A stretch of DNA of 14,085 nucleotides. Source: an uncultured Oscillospiraceae bacterium. GTDB lineage: Bacteria > Bacillota > Clostridia > Oscillospirales > Oscillospiraceae. The notes beneath the pieces were generated by a model that was given only the letters and a program-made list of their open reading frames with translations, was not told the origin of the DNA and did no database searches. Position 1 is the stretch's first letter. Each line of letters starts with the position of its first letter. Location: assembly GCA_934573945.1 (NCBI GenBank), contig CAKTMQ010000030.1:1-14085 (forward strand), read 5' to 3'. The translations under genes were made by a program, and so were the position numbers. Positions 1 to 6,475 of the stretch are shown piece after piece.

Positions 1-1032
1 CAGATCCCCTGGAACTACTACTGCCTGCTGACGCTGGTGATGATCGTGGTCATCTCCCTGCTGAACATCGACTACGGTTCCATGCTGACCCACGAGTACA
101 ACGCCCAGGTCAAGGATGATCTGTTCACCACTCCCGAGCGTCCTTTCGAGGGTGCTGACGATTACGAGACCGGCTCCAAGGGCAAGTCCTCCGTTCTGGA
201 TCTGCTGCTGCCTGTCATCGTGCTGATCGCCACCTGCATTGTTGGCCTGATCTACACCGGCGGTTACTATGATGGTGAGAGTGAGTATTTCCGTGACTTC
301 ATGGGCTCTTTCTCCAATGCCTCTTCCGGCGCCGGTCTGGCCATCGGCTCCATGATCGCACTGGTATTCACCTTCATCTATTTCTGGCTGCGTGGCTCCA
401 TCAGCTTCGAGAAGTCCTTCGAGTCCGTTCCCAACGGCTTTATCCAGATGATCTCCCCCATTCTGATCCTGACCTTCGCGTGGACGCTGTGCGGTCTGAC
501 CCGCTGGGGTATGTATTCGGCCAACTTCGTGGTCAACGCCATGTCCGGCGCCGGCGAGCTGGCCAAGTTCCTGCCCGCTGTGATCTTCATCATCGGTGCG
601 GCCATCGGCTTTGCCACCGGTACCTCCTGGGGCACCATCGGCATTATGGCTCCCATCGTTGTGCAGGTGTTTGACTTCAACACCCAGCCCATCCTGTGCA
701 CCATCGGTCTGGCAGCGGCCTGCTCCGGCGGTGTTATGGGTGACCACTGCTCCCCCATCTCCGATACCACCATCATGGCTTCTGCCGGTGCCCACTGCTT
801 CCACCTGAACCACGTGTTCACCCAGATCCCCTATGCCCTGACGGTTTCCGGCGTGGCTTTCGTCAGCTTCATCCTGGCCGGTCTGATTCAGAACGTGGTC
901 ATCTGCCTCATCATCGCTGTGGCGCTGATGGTCGTCACCCTGCTGGTCATCCGTGCTATCGTTGCCAAGAAGCACGCCGGTATCTTCCAGGAGATGGCCG
1001 AGGCCAACAAGGTGCTGGCTAACCAGAAGTAA
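1..1032 (+). CDS. NhaC-family Na+/H+ antiporter, C-terminal part (5' end outside window)
   Basis: The reading frame is open from base 1 to the TAA at 1030-1032. It gives 343 residues that align without any gap to residues 237-579 of the complete homologue at 1667-3406. By hand count 53 positions differ, so identity is about 85%. Family proteins are polytopic inner-membrane antiporters that exchange cytosolic Na+ (or organic anions in some members) for H+. Visible family features are the GTSWGT motif (fragment residues 207-212), the CSGGVMGDHCSPISDTT stretch (241-257), and at least five hydrophobic segments. The tail after the last membrane helix is basic (AKKHAG). Roughly 236 N-terminal residues lie to the left of the window. 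A strong terminator follows at 1091-1130, so this gene ends its own transcription unit. The substrate cannot be fixed from sequence. The family call is secure. Confidence 0.9.
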   Translation, partial: QIPWNYYCLLTLVMIVVISLLNIDYGSMLTHEYNAQVKDDLFTTPERPFEGADDYETGSKGKSSVLDLLLPVIVLIATCIVGLIYTGGYYDGESEYFRDFMGSFSNASSGAGLAIGSMIALVFTFIYFWLRGSISFEKSFESVPNGFIQMISPILILTFAWTLCGLTRWGMYSANFVVNAMSGAGELAKFLPAVIFIIGAAIGFATGTSWGTIGIMAPIVVQVFDFNTQPILCTIGLAAACSGGVMGDHCSPISDTTIMASAGAHCFHLNHVFTQIPYALTVSGVAFVSFILAGLIQNVVICLIIAVALMVVTLLVIRAIVAKKHAGIFQEMAEANKVLANQK

Positions 1033-1090
1033 GCAGCTTCGGAAAAAACTGAAAGGCTGGTCGGCTTACCTGCCCGGCAAATACACCTGA

Positions 1091-1130
1091 AAAAGATCCC
1101 CGCATACGTCAGTATGCGGGGATCTTTTTT
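1091..1130 (+). terminator. Rho-independent terminator after the first antiporter gene
   Basis: A perfect 17-bp stem (1091-1107 with 1112-1128, core GATCCCCGCATAC) closes on a 4-nt loop GTCA and runs straight into a T tract. A-rich 5' and T-rich 3' ends make it a textbook intrinsic terminator, potentially active in both directions. It lies about 60 bp after the stop codon of the first antiporter gene. Confidence 0.93.
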
Positions 1131-1601
1131 GCTTTTGCGGAGGGCGTTCCATGCAGAGAACGACGTTTTGGCATATGATGCGTTGCCCTTGGCATACGCT
1201 GTCTTTGCCGGGGCGCACGGAGCGGGGGAACGGAAAAGCGGGTTATCCGGTGTGTTTTTCTCTGCCGCGTGACGAGGCAGGGATGGCTTGGGCTTATCGC
1301 ATGGCAGAAAGACATAAACAGGCTCGAAACGATAGAATTTACAGAATATCGAAAATCATGCCTTTGAAACGGCGCGCCTTACCGCGCCTTGTAATGAAGA
1401 AAAAGGAGAAAAAATGGCAAAAACAGCCGTTAAGAATCTGGAAAGAAAAGTTGCTGTAGTTAACAAAAACAATATAAAACCGGTGAAAAGAAATGCGCAA
1501 CAGTGACAACTATCTGCAAAAACGCCTTGAAATTGGATAAAAGAGAGAAAGCACGGTTCATAATTTGTTCAAAATTACCCGCTTGTTAAATTGCTGAAAT
1601 A
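1131..1601. other. Intergenic gap between the two antiporter genes
   Basis: This stretch of about 470 bp carries no convincing gene of normal length. Its left half (to about 1300) has base composition like the neighbours. From about 1300 rightwards it becomes clearly richer in A and T, as promoter regions often are. It contains a small GGCGCG/CGCGCC inverted repeat (1371-1376 with 1383-1388) and the candidate small ORF at 1414-1506. A 102-codon frame at 1151-1459 has a passable GGAGGG upstream, but its composition (many Arg, Trp, His and Met residues, no recognisable fold) looks non-coding. Confidence 0.6.
1414..1506 (+). CDS. Candidate small basic ORF (30 aa), unknown function
   Basis: An ATG at 1414 follows a clear GGAG (1405-1408) at 5-nt spacing in an A-rich context. 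It opens a 30-codon frame ending in TGA at 1504-1506. The product starts MAKTAVKNLERKVAVV and is rich in Lys, Asn and Val. It has no signal peptide or hydrophobic segment. Its A-rich codons (AAA, AAT, ATA) differ sharply from the strongly C/G-ending codons of the antiporter genes. No promoter is obvious directly upstream, although the AT-rich sequence could hide one. It could be a genuine microprotein, a leader peptide upstream of the second antiporter gene, or a chance frame with a fortuitous ribosome binding site. I do not recognise it. Confidence 0.3.
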   Translation: MAKTAVKNLERKVAVVNKNNIKPVKRNAQQ

Positions 1602-1630
1602 TTGACAATCACCGAAAAAGAAGTTAAGAT
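1602..1630 (+). promoter_or_regulatory. Sigma-A-type promoter for the second antiporter gene
   Basis: A perfect TTGACA at 1602-1607 is followed after exactly 17 bp by TAAGAT at 1625-1630, four of six matches to TATAAT. The predicted start near 1637 leaves a leader of about 30 nt before the ATG at 1667. That is too short for a riboswitch if this promoter is the one used. Confidence 0.75.
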
Positions 1631-1666
1631 AGGAAAACCATAAATCATGAGGAGGTAAATCTCATA

Positions 1667-3406
1667 ATGGAAAAGAAAAGCACAAGGATAGCGTATTTCG
1701 TAGCGCTGGGTGTCTTTATCGTGCTGCTGGTCATTCTTGGCATCGCGTATAAGGGCGCTCCCATCCCCACCTTCGAGGTCGATGGTGAGCTGGTTGAGGC
1801 GGCTACCCCGTTTGCCGGTACTTTCTGGTCCCTGCTGCCCCCCATCGTGGCCATCGTGCTGGCCCTGATCTCTAAGGAAGTGTATTCTTCCCTGTTCCTG
1901 GGCTGCCTGGTGGGCGCGCTGCTGTACACCGGCTTCGCTCCCTGGGACACCGCTGTGGCGCTGGTCGGCGCTGACTACGGTATCGTGTCCGTTCTGGCCG
2001 ACAGCTACAACATGGGCATCATCGTGTTCCTGGTGGTGCTGGGCATCATGGTGGACCTGATGAACAAGGGCGGCGGCTCCGAGGCCTTCGGCCGCTGGGC
2101 CAAGAAGACCGTTACCAGCCGTGCCGGTGCACAGCTGATGACCATGCTGCTGGGCGTGCTGATCTTCATCGACGACTATTTCAACTGCCTGACCGTGGGC
2201 GCCGTTATGCGTCCTGTCACCGAGTCCCACAAGATCTCCCGCGCCAAGCTGGCCTACGTCATCGACTCCACGGCTGCTCCCGTCTGCATGATCGCCCCCG
2301 TGTCCTCCTGGGCTGCCGCCGTTTCCGGTTATGTTAATTCTGACTCCGTTAACGGTATTGAGATGTTCATCAAGCAGATTCCCTGGAACTACTACTGCCT
2401 GCTGACGCTGGTGATGATCGTGGTCATCTCCCTGCTGAATATCGACTACGGCTCCATGCTGACCCACGAGTATAATGCCCAGGTCAAGGATGATCTGTTC
2501 ACGACCCCCGAGCGTCCCTTCGCCGGCGCCGACGATTACGAAAAGCCCGCTTCCGGCAAGTCCTCCGTGGCTGACCTGCTGGTGCCCGTGATCGTGCTGA
2601 TCGTCGTCTGCGTCGTGTCTCTGATCTGGTCCGGCGGTTACTATGATATGGAAGCGGACTGCTATCATGACTTCATGGTGTCCTTCTCCAATGCCGATGC
2701 CGGTGCGGCTCTGGCACTGGGCGGCTTGATCGGCTGCGTGTTCACCTTTGTCTATTTCTGGCTGCGCGGCGCCATCGGCTTTGAGAAGTCCTTTGAGTCT
2801 GTGCCGCAGGGCTTCATCCAGATGATCGCCCCCATCCTGATCCTGACCTTCGCGTGGACGCTGTGCTCCTTCACCCGTTACGCCATGTACTCTGCGGAGT
2901 TCGTAAAGAATGCCATGGCCGGCGCCGGTGATCTGAAGGTGTTCCTGCCTGCGGTGATCTTCCTGATCGGCGCGGCCATCGGCTTCGCCACCGGTACCTC
3001 CTGGGGTACCATCGGCATCATGGCCCCCATCGTCGTGGCCGTGTTCGACTACGATGCGGAGCCCGTGCTGTGCACCATCGGTCTGGCGGCTGCCTGCTCC
3101 GGCGGCGTTATGGGCGACCACTGCTCTCCCATCTCCGATACCACCATCATGGCTTCCGCCGGTGCCCACTGCTTCCACCTGAACCATGTGTTCACCCAGC
3201 TGCCCTATGCCCTGACGGTTTCCGGCGTGGCTTTCGTCAGCTTCATCCTGGCCGGTCTGATTCAGAACGTGGTCATCTGCCTCATCATCGCTGTGGCGCT
3301 GATGGTCGTCACCCTGCTGGTCATCCGTGCTATCGTTGCCAAGAAGCACGCCGGCATCTTCCAGGAGATGGCCGAGGCCAACAAGACCCTGGCTCACCAG
3401 AAATAA
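1667..3406 (+). CDS. NhaC-family Na+/H+ antiporter, complete second copy
   Basis: This 579-residue polytopic membrane protein belongs to the Na+/H+ antiporter NhaC family (PF03553 type). Members use the proton gradient to expel Na+ or exchange organic anions. The start is set by GAGGAGGT at 1649-1656, 10 nt before the ATG. An N-terminal helix spans residues 8-28 and about ten further hydrophobic stretches follow. Family landmarks are FIDDYFNCLTVG (167-178), DSTAAPVCMIAPVSSWAA (200-217), GTSWGT (443-448) and CSGGVMGDHCSPISDT (477-492). The paired Asp in the FIDDYFN segment is a plausible ion-site residue (inference). Codons are strongly biased (CTG, ATC, GGC, AAG), as expected of a highly expressed gene. 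It has its own promoter and terminator, so it is monocistronic. It duplicates the gene at 1-1032, and 152 bp of the 3' end are base-identical between copies. Confidence 0.93.
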   Translation: MEKKSTRIAYFVALGVFIVLLVILGIAYKGAPIPTFEVDGELVEAATPFAGTFWSLLPPIVAIVLALISKEVYSSLFLGCLVGALLYTGFAPWDTAVALVGADYGIVSVLADSYNMGIIVFLVVLGIMVDLMNKGGGSEAFGRWAKKTVTSRAGAQLMTMLLGVLIFIDDYFNCLTVGAVMRPVTESHKISRAKLAYVIDSTAAPVCMIAPVSSWAAAVSGYVNSDSVNGIEMFIKQIPWNYYCLLTLVMIVVISLLNIDYGSMLTHEYNAQVKDDLFTTPERPFAGADDYEKPASGKSSVADLLVPVIVLIVVCVVSLIWSGGYYDMEADCYHDFMVSFSNADAGAALALGGLIGCVFTFVYFWLRGAIGFEKSFESVPQGFIQMIAPILILTFAWTLCSFTRYAMYSAEFVKNAMAGAGDLKVFLPAVIFLIGAAIGFATGTSWGTIGIMAPIVVAVFDYDAEPVLCTIGLAAACSGGVMGDHCSPISDTTIMASAGAHCFHLNHVFTQLPYALTVSGVAFVSFILAGLIQNVVICLIIAVALMVVTLLVIRAIVAKKHAGIFQEMAEANKTLAHQK

Positions 3407-3441
3407 GCATTCTCCATCCAGTTTACGTACATCCAAGTGAA

Positions 3442-3478
3442 AGAGAAGAGCCGCAGGCACTGCCTGCGGCTCTTCTCT
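3442..3478 (+). terminator. Terminator-like hairpin after the second antiporter gene
   Basis: A perfect 18-bp inverted repeat (3442-3459 with 3461-3478; core GCCGCAGGCA) sits 35 bp after the stop codon. The 3' arm is pyrimidine-rich (CTCTTCTCT), but no long T tract follows. Termination is therefore likely rather than certain. The symmetric AGAG/CTCT ends also allow function on the minus strand. Confidence 0.65.
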
Positions 3479-3483
3479 GAGAT

Positions 3484-3513
3484 TGTCGGAAAAACCCTGC
3501 GGTTTTTCCGACA
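3484..3513. repeat. Second perfect hairpin, 13-bp arms, start of the structured block
   Basis: TGTCGGAAAAACC (3484-3496) pairs perfectly with GGTTTTTCCGACA (3501-3513) around the loop CTGC. It directly follows the terminator hairpin and has no T tract on either strand, so it is not a standard terminator. Its leading 13 bases, GATTGTCGGAAAA (3481-3493), recur at 12818-12830, also directly after a terminator hairpin. This suggests a dispersed intergenic element. Confidence 0.7.
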
Positions 3514-3916
3514 AAAGAGAAATCACTTCGACCTGCATTTTTCTGCCGATGATACGACGAGTTCGGGTAGATGCTGCAGCGGGAAGCGATCCAAGCGCTG
3601 CCTGTGGCAGATAAAGCGCGGTGAGCGCATGGCTGCGGTCAGAATTTCGGCGGATCAAATGCCACCGCGAAATTTTGGGAACCGCAACAGGATATAGCCG
3701 CTGAGATCGGATGCCGAAAAGATTGTGCGCCGAAAGCCCAGATAGATGCTACAGCGGCATAGCCGCGGAGATCAGCGTTAAAAACATGCCACCGGCATAT
3801 TTTCTTAACGCGCCGACGCGAGAGAAAATGATTTGAATTTTTTGCCGCCTGCGGGCGGCAAACGCTGCGAGACAATCCTCTTTCTGTCCAGAGCGTCAGA
3901 TCTTCATCGGAAGAAT
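3514..3916. repeat. Non-coding block of stem-loops and diverged repeat modules
   Basis: These 400 bp hold no credible gene but several symmetric structures. One is a two-part stem-loop at 3634-3686: TGCGGT/ACCGCA outside, AATTTCG/CGAAATT inside. A second hairpin, GCGGC-ATA-GCCGC, lies at 3754-3766. A third stem is GCGTTAA/TTAACGC at 3775-3811, enclosing ATGCC-ACC-GGCAT. The last is TTTGCCGCC/GGCGGCAAA at 3841-3862. Parts repeat imperfectly: TAGATGCTGCAGCGG near 3568 and TAGATGCTACAGCGG near 3743; ATGCCACCG at 3659 and 3786; ATAGCCGCTGAGATC near 3694 and ATAGCCGCGGAGATC near 3759. The mosaic of modules looks like an intergenic repeat family or a structured RNA. An 86-codon frame running through its left part crosses the hairpins and is rejected as coding. 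Confidence 0.6.
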
Positions 3917-3947
3917 ATCAGGGGCGGGAACATTTCCCGCCCCTGAT
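3917..3947 (-). terminator. Terminator hairpin for the ATP-grasp gene
   Basis: A perfect 14-bp stem, ATCAGGGGCGGGAA (3917-3930) with TTCCCGCCCCTGAT (3934-3947), closes on the loop CAT. It lies 22 bp downstream of the stop codon of the minus-strand gene. On that strand it is followed by ATTCTTCC, a weak T-rich tail. It also separates the gene from the repeat block. Confidence 0.7.
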
Positions 3948-3969
3948 GCGTTTCTCTCATGCAGAACGA

Positions 3970-4989
3970 TCACACTTCGATGCCGAACTTCTCAAACCGG
4001 GGGATCAAGCCCTGCCGGGGATGGGGGTCGCCATCGTCGGGGATCTGCGCCAGATCATACCCCGGATAGTCGTTGCCCTCGATAATGGCCGGGCCGTTTT
4101 CGGTCATGCAGATGTCCCAGCCCACATAGTGGAACTCCGGATACATCATGGCGGCCTTCAGCGCCAGCGCCTTGACCTCCTCATGCATGGGCATCTGGAA
4201 GCCCTTCAGTGTCACACCGGTGGTGGGGTGCACGTCGTACTTGTTCAGTTCCTCGTCGTGCCCCTGCCCGCAGATCCGGCCGGTGTCCAGATCGAACCGC
4301 ATGGTGATACCGCCCCGTCCCATGTTGTCGAAAGCCATGCCGCCGGTGCCCGCCTTGCAGGCGGCATAGATCACCAGCGGCTCTCCGTCCTTTACATAGG
4401 TGGCCACACGGATGCAGTTGATGGAATCGGGGTGCAGCGCCGCCGCCTGCGGATGCTGCCGGATCACCTCCTCGGCGATCCCAAACCGCTTCTCCGGCTG
4501 CCGCAGATATGTCCACATGGCGTCCAGATCCGCGAAATCCTTCTTGTACAGCTTCTCGATGCCGCTGCCGCAGTCGCCGTCAATGGGCTTGACGATCACC
4601 GCGTCCAGATCGGCCATAAACGCCCGGAACTGCTCTGCGTCGGCGGTGAACAGATTCAGCGCTTTGCGCCCCATCAGGGGACGGAACTTCTCAAAGAAGG
4701 CGTTCTTGTCGTTGAAGATCGCCGCGTCGGCGCGGTTGTTGACCCGCTTGACAAAGGCCGCCGACCGCACGCGGGTGAGATAGGTCGCCCGCTCGGCATC
4801 GTCCAGATCGTAAAACTCAAACATCATATAGTCGGTGGGACCTGCGCCGTAACGCTTGGCGCAGCGCAGCAGATCGACAAACAGCGCGGCGGTAGGCTTG
4901 CCGCACTTGCGGTGTGCCTGCTCTGCCGTATTCCATACGCGGCGCAGCGGTACGCTCTTCGCCGCCTGACGGATGGCGCTCAATTTCAT
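3970..4989 (-). CDS. Sugar-transfer-associated ATP-grasp family protein
   Basis: This is a 339-residue soluble protein resembling the ATP-grasp subfamily found next to glycosyltransferase and exopolysaccharide genes (PF14397 type). ATP-grasp enzymes ligate a carboxylate to an amine or other nucleophile through an acyl-phosphate. The substrate of this subfamily is not established. Visible motifs are VIVKPIDGDCGSGI (131-144, the nucleotide-binding Lys and flexible Gly loop), HPDSINCIRV (186-195), the GGMAFDNMGRGG loop (216-227), and YVGWDI...IIEGN (288-306) with the acidic and Asn residues that bind Mg-ATP. I chose the ATG at 4989 because AAAGGAAG lies 10 nt upstream. In-frame GTG and ATG codons at 5013 and 5010 sit only a few bases from the predicted transcription start, so they are unlikely. 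It is a single-gene unit, divergent from the YtrA operon. Confidence 0.88.
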   Translation of the reverse strand: MKLSAIRQAAKSVPLRRVWNTAEQAHRKCGKPTAALFVDLLRCAKRYGAGPTDYMMFEFYDLDDAERATYLTRVRSAAFVKRVNNRADAAIFNDKNAFFEKFRPLMGRKALNLFTADAEQFRAFMADLDAVIVKPIDGDCGSGIEKLYKKDFADLDAMWTYLRQPEKRFGIAEEVIRQHPQAAALHPDSINCIRVATYVKDGEPLVIYAACKAGTGGMAFDNMGRGGITMRFDLDTGRICGQGHDEELNKYDVHPTTGVTLKGFQMPMHEEVKALALKAAMMYPEFHYVGWDICMTENGPAIIEGNDYPGYDLAQIPDDGDPHPRQGLIPRFEKFGIEV

Positions 4990-5024
4990 AGGCAGGTAAC
5001 TTCCTTTCATCACAGGTACCTTAG

Positions 5025-5030
5025 ATTATA
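5025..5030 (-). promoter_or_regulatory. -10 box for the ATP-grasp gene
   Basis: On the minus strand a perfect TATAAT occupies 5030-5025, with transcription expected to begin near 5018. That leaves about 29 nt before the chosen ATG at 4989. The region 17 bp upstream is T-rich but has no good TTGACA, so the -35 element is weak or replaced by another signal. Confidence 0.45.
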
Positions 5031-5146
5031 CCTGATTGCGCGAAAAAGAAAAGCCCTCCCGGCGGATTTTTTCCGGCCGAGTCTATTAAAAGATCAGATT
5101 TGAGCCATCTCCCGTGGAAATTTCCCGAAAATTTTCCCTGTAAGGC

Positions 5147-5175
5147 TTGACAGGTGTATGACAGCGTGGTATAAG
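5147..5175 (+). promoter_or_regulatory. Sigma-A-type promoter of the YtrA-like operon
   Basis: A perfect TTGACA (5147-5152) is followed after a 17-bp spacer by TATAAG (5170-5175), five of six matches. The predicted start lies near 5182, inside the operator-like inverted repeat. A repressor bound there would block RNA polymerase directly. Confidence 0.82.
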
Positions 5176-5198
5176 TGTACTAGTACGTTTAATACACT
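5174..5198 (+). promoter_or_regulatory. YtrA-type operator, AGTGTA-N13-TACACT
   Basis: AGTGTA at 5174-5179 and its inverted copy TACACT at 5193-5198 are separated by exactly 13 bp. They overlap the last base or two of the -10 box and the start site. This spacing and sequence are what I recall for the operator bound by Bacillus subtilis YtrA. A smaller palindrome, GTACTAGTAC (5177-5186), lies inside. Since the first gene downstream is a YtrA-type GntR regulator, autorepression is the natural reading. Confidence 0.75.
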
Positions 5199-5219
5199 AC
5201 GCTCGGAAGGAGTAATCTT

Positions 5220-5579
5220 ATGATCCATCTGGACTACCGGGACAGCCGCCCCATCTATGAGCAGGTGAAGGACAGCCTGCGCCGTTTGATGGTCACCGGT
5301 GTCCTCGCGCCGGGTGACAAATTGCCGTCGGTACGCGCCATGGCCTCACAGCTATCCATCAATCCCAACACCATTCAGCGCGCTTACGCGGAGCTGGAGG
5401 CGGAGGGCTATGTGGTGTCCGTCACCGGCAAGGGCAGCTTTGTGGCAGAGGGCGATACGCAGAACGACGCCCGCCGCGCAGAGCTGATCGGCAAGCTGAA
5501 GCCCATCTTGGAGGAGCTGAAGAACCTTGGCATGACCCGCGAAGCGTTTTTGCAGCTGTGGGAAGGAGAGAAAAAGTAA
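5220..5579 (+). CDS. GntR-family transcriptional repressor, YtrA subfamily
   Basis: This short 119-residue GntR regulator has an N-terminal winged helix-turn-helix (residues about 10-76) and only a short helical tail instead of a large ligand domain. That is the hallmark of the YtrA subfamily. Recognisable family motifs are RPIYEQVKDSLRR (10-22), GDKLPSVRAMASQLSINPNTIQRAYAELE (32-60) and GYVVSVTGKGSFVA (63-76). Such proteins repress a neighbouring ABC transporter operon and are released under envelope or antibiotic stress. AAGGAG at 5207-5212 lies 7 nt before the ATG. The stop overlaps the start of the ATPase gene by one base (TAATG), so the two are translationally coupled. The upstream inverted repeat suggests autoregulation. 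The inducer is unknown. Confidence 0.93.
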   Translation: MIHLDYRDSRPIYEQVKDSLRRLMVTGVLAPGDKLPSVRAMASQLSINPNTIQRAYAELEAEGYVVSVTGKGSFVAEGDTQNDARRAELIGKLKPILEELKNLGMTREAFLQLWEGEKK

Positions 5580-6475
5580 TGTTAGAAGCAAAAAATGTCG
5601 TCAAGACCTTTGACAGCTTCCGGGCATTGGACAACGCCACGCTGACTGTGCCCCACGGTGCGGTCTACGGTCTGGTGGGGCCCAACGGCGCCGGAAAATC
5701 CACCATCATCCGCCACTTCACCGGCGTCTACCGCCCCGACAGCGGCTCCCTGACGCTGGAAGGCCGGGACATCTACGAAAACCCCGCCATCAAGCAGCGG
5801 ATCTGCGTCATCCCTGACGACTGGTTCTATTTCTCCCAGTGGTCGATCCGGGAGATGGCGCGGCTGTACAAGGGGATGTACCCCACCTTCAGTCAGGAGC
5901 GGTACGACCGGATGCACGAGGTGTTCCCGCTGGATGACCGCCAGATGATCCGCCGCATGAGCAAGGGTATGCAGAAGCAGGCGGCCTTCTGGATCACCAT
6001 GAGCTGTATGCCGGAATACCTGATCCTGGACGAGCCGGTGGACGGTCTGGACCCGGTGATGCGCCGCCAGGTGTGGTCGCTGCTGCTGGGCGACGTGGCC
6101 GAGCGGGGCACCACCGTGCTGGTGTCCAGCCACAACCTTCGGGAGCTGGAGGACGTGTGCGACCACGTGGGCATCATGAACAAGGGCAAGGTGCTGCTGG
6201 AGCGGAGCCTCAGCGACCTGCAGGACAACACGGTCAAGCTGCAGGTGGCCTTCGGCGGTGATGAACCGGCCATGCCTGCCGCGCTGAACGTGCTGCATCA
6301 TGAACAGATCGGCCGCGTTCATACCTATATCGTCCGCGGCAACCAAAACGACATTCTGGCGCAGGTAGCAGCACTCCAGCCCATCCTGCTGGAGGCCATT
6401 CCCCTGACGCTGGAGGAGATCTTTATTTACGAGCTGGGAGGTGCTGACTATGCAGTTCATGACATCGTCCTCTAA
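5579..6475 (+). CDS. ABC transporter ATP-binding protein, YtrB-like
   Basis: This is a 298-residue ATPase subunit of an ABC-2-type transporter. It has Walker A GPNGAGKST (34-42), signature MSKGM (127-131) where most families have LSGGQ, Walker B LILDEP (148-153), D-loop DGLD, and switch His in SSH (185). The usual Q-loop glutamine is replaced by Asp in VIPDDWFYF (78-86), a variation I associate with this regulator-linked subfamily. A C-terminal domain of about 85 residues follows the nucleotide-binding fold. I chose the ATG at 5579 because GGAAGGAG (5561-5568) lies 10 nt upstream and the family starts with a short strand at this point. A frame extension to 5558 would run through that site. 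It overlaps the permease gene by 26 bp. Confidence 0.93.
   Translation: MLEAKNVVKTFDSFRALDNATLTVPHGAVYGLVGPNGAGKSTIIRHFTGVYRPDSGSLTLEGRDIYENPAIKQRICVIPDDWFYFSQWSIREMARLYKGMYPTFSQERYDRMHEVFPLDDRQMIRRMSKGMQKQAAFWITMSCMPEYLILDEPVDGLDPVMRRQVWSLLLGDVAERGTTVLVSSHNLRELEDVCDHVGIMNKGKVLLERSLSDLQDNTVKLQVAFGGDEPAMPAALNVLHHEQIGRVHTYIVRGNQNDILAQVAALQPILLEAIPLTLEEIFIYELGGADYAVHDIVL

Noticed and set aside
1151..1459. 102-codon plus-strand frame with GGAGGG upstream
   Set aside because: Despite the passable ribosome binding site, residue composition is random-like. It overlaps the better-placed small ORF at 1414 in another frame and shows no recognisable domain.
1131..1666. Riboswitch or cation-sensing leader for the second antiporter gene
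   Set aside because: The best promoter gives a leader of only about 30 nt, and no recognisable aptamer motif was seen in the gap.
1586..3658. Minus-strand open frame of about 690 codons opposite the second antiporter gene
   Set aside because: It is a shadow caused by the strong codon bias of the plus-strand gene. Its product is a His/Gln/Asp/Gly-rich low-complexity string with no fold, and it runs into the hairpin block.
3437..3697. 86-codon frame through the repeat block
   Set aside because: It reads through two perfect hairpins and a stem-loop, has no ribosome binding site, and its Arg/Cys-rich content is typical of repeat DNA mis-called as a gene.
3841..3862. TTTGCCGCC/GGCGGCAAA hairpin as a terminator
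   Set aside because: The T run is on the 5' side of the stem on the plus strand, and an A run follows it on the minus strand. Neither orientation gives the required 3' T tract.
3514..3916. CRISPR array
   Set aside because: The repeated modules are imperfect, unevenly spaced and in varying order, without uniform repeat-spacer structure or cas genes.
5008..5013. Upstream GTG/ATG starts for the ATP-grasp protein
   Set aside because: They lie within about 5-10 nt of the predicted transcription start and upstream of the AAAGGAAG that serves the ATG at 4989.
5050..5090. GC-rich partial hairpin with T-rich flank upstream of the ATP-grasp gene
   Set aside because: The stem is interrupted and lies upstream of the -10 box, so it is not in the predicted transcript. 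No function could be supported.
3946..5103. Plus-strand open frame of 385 codons opposite the ATP-grasp gene
   Set aside because: The opposite strand encodes a clear ATP-grasp family protein with a ribosome binding site, -10 box and terminator. The plus frame has none and begins inside a terminator arm.
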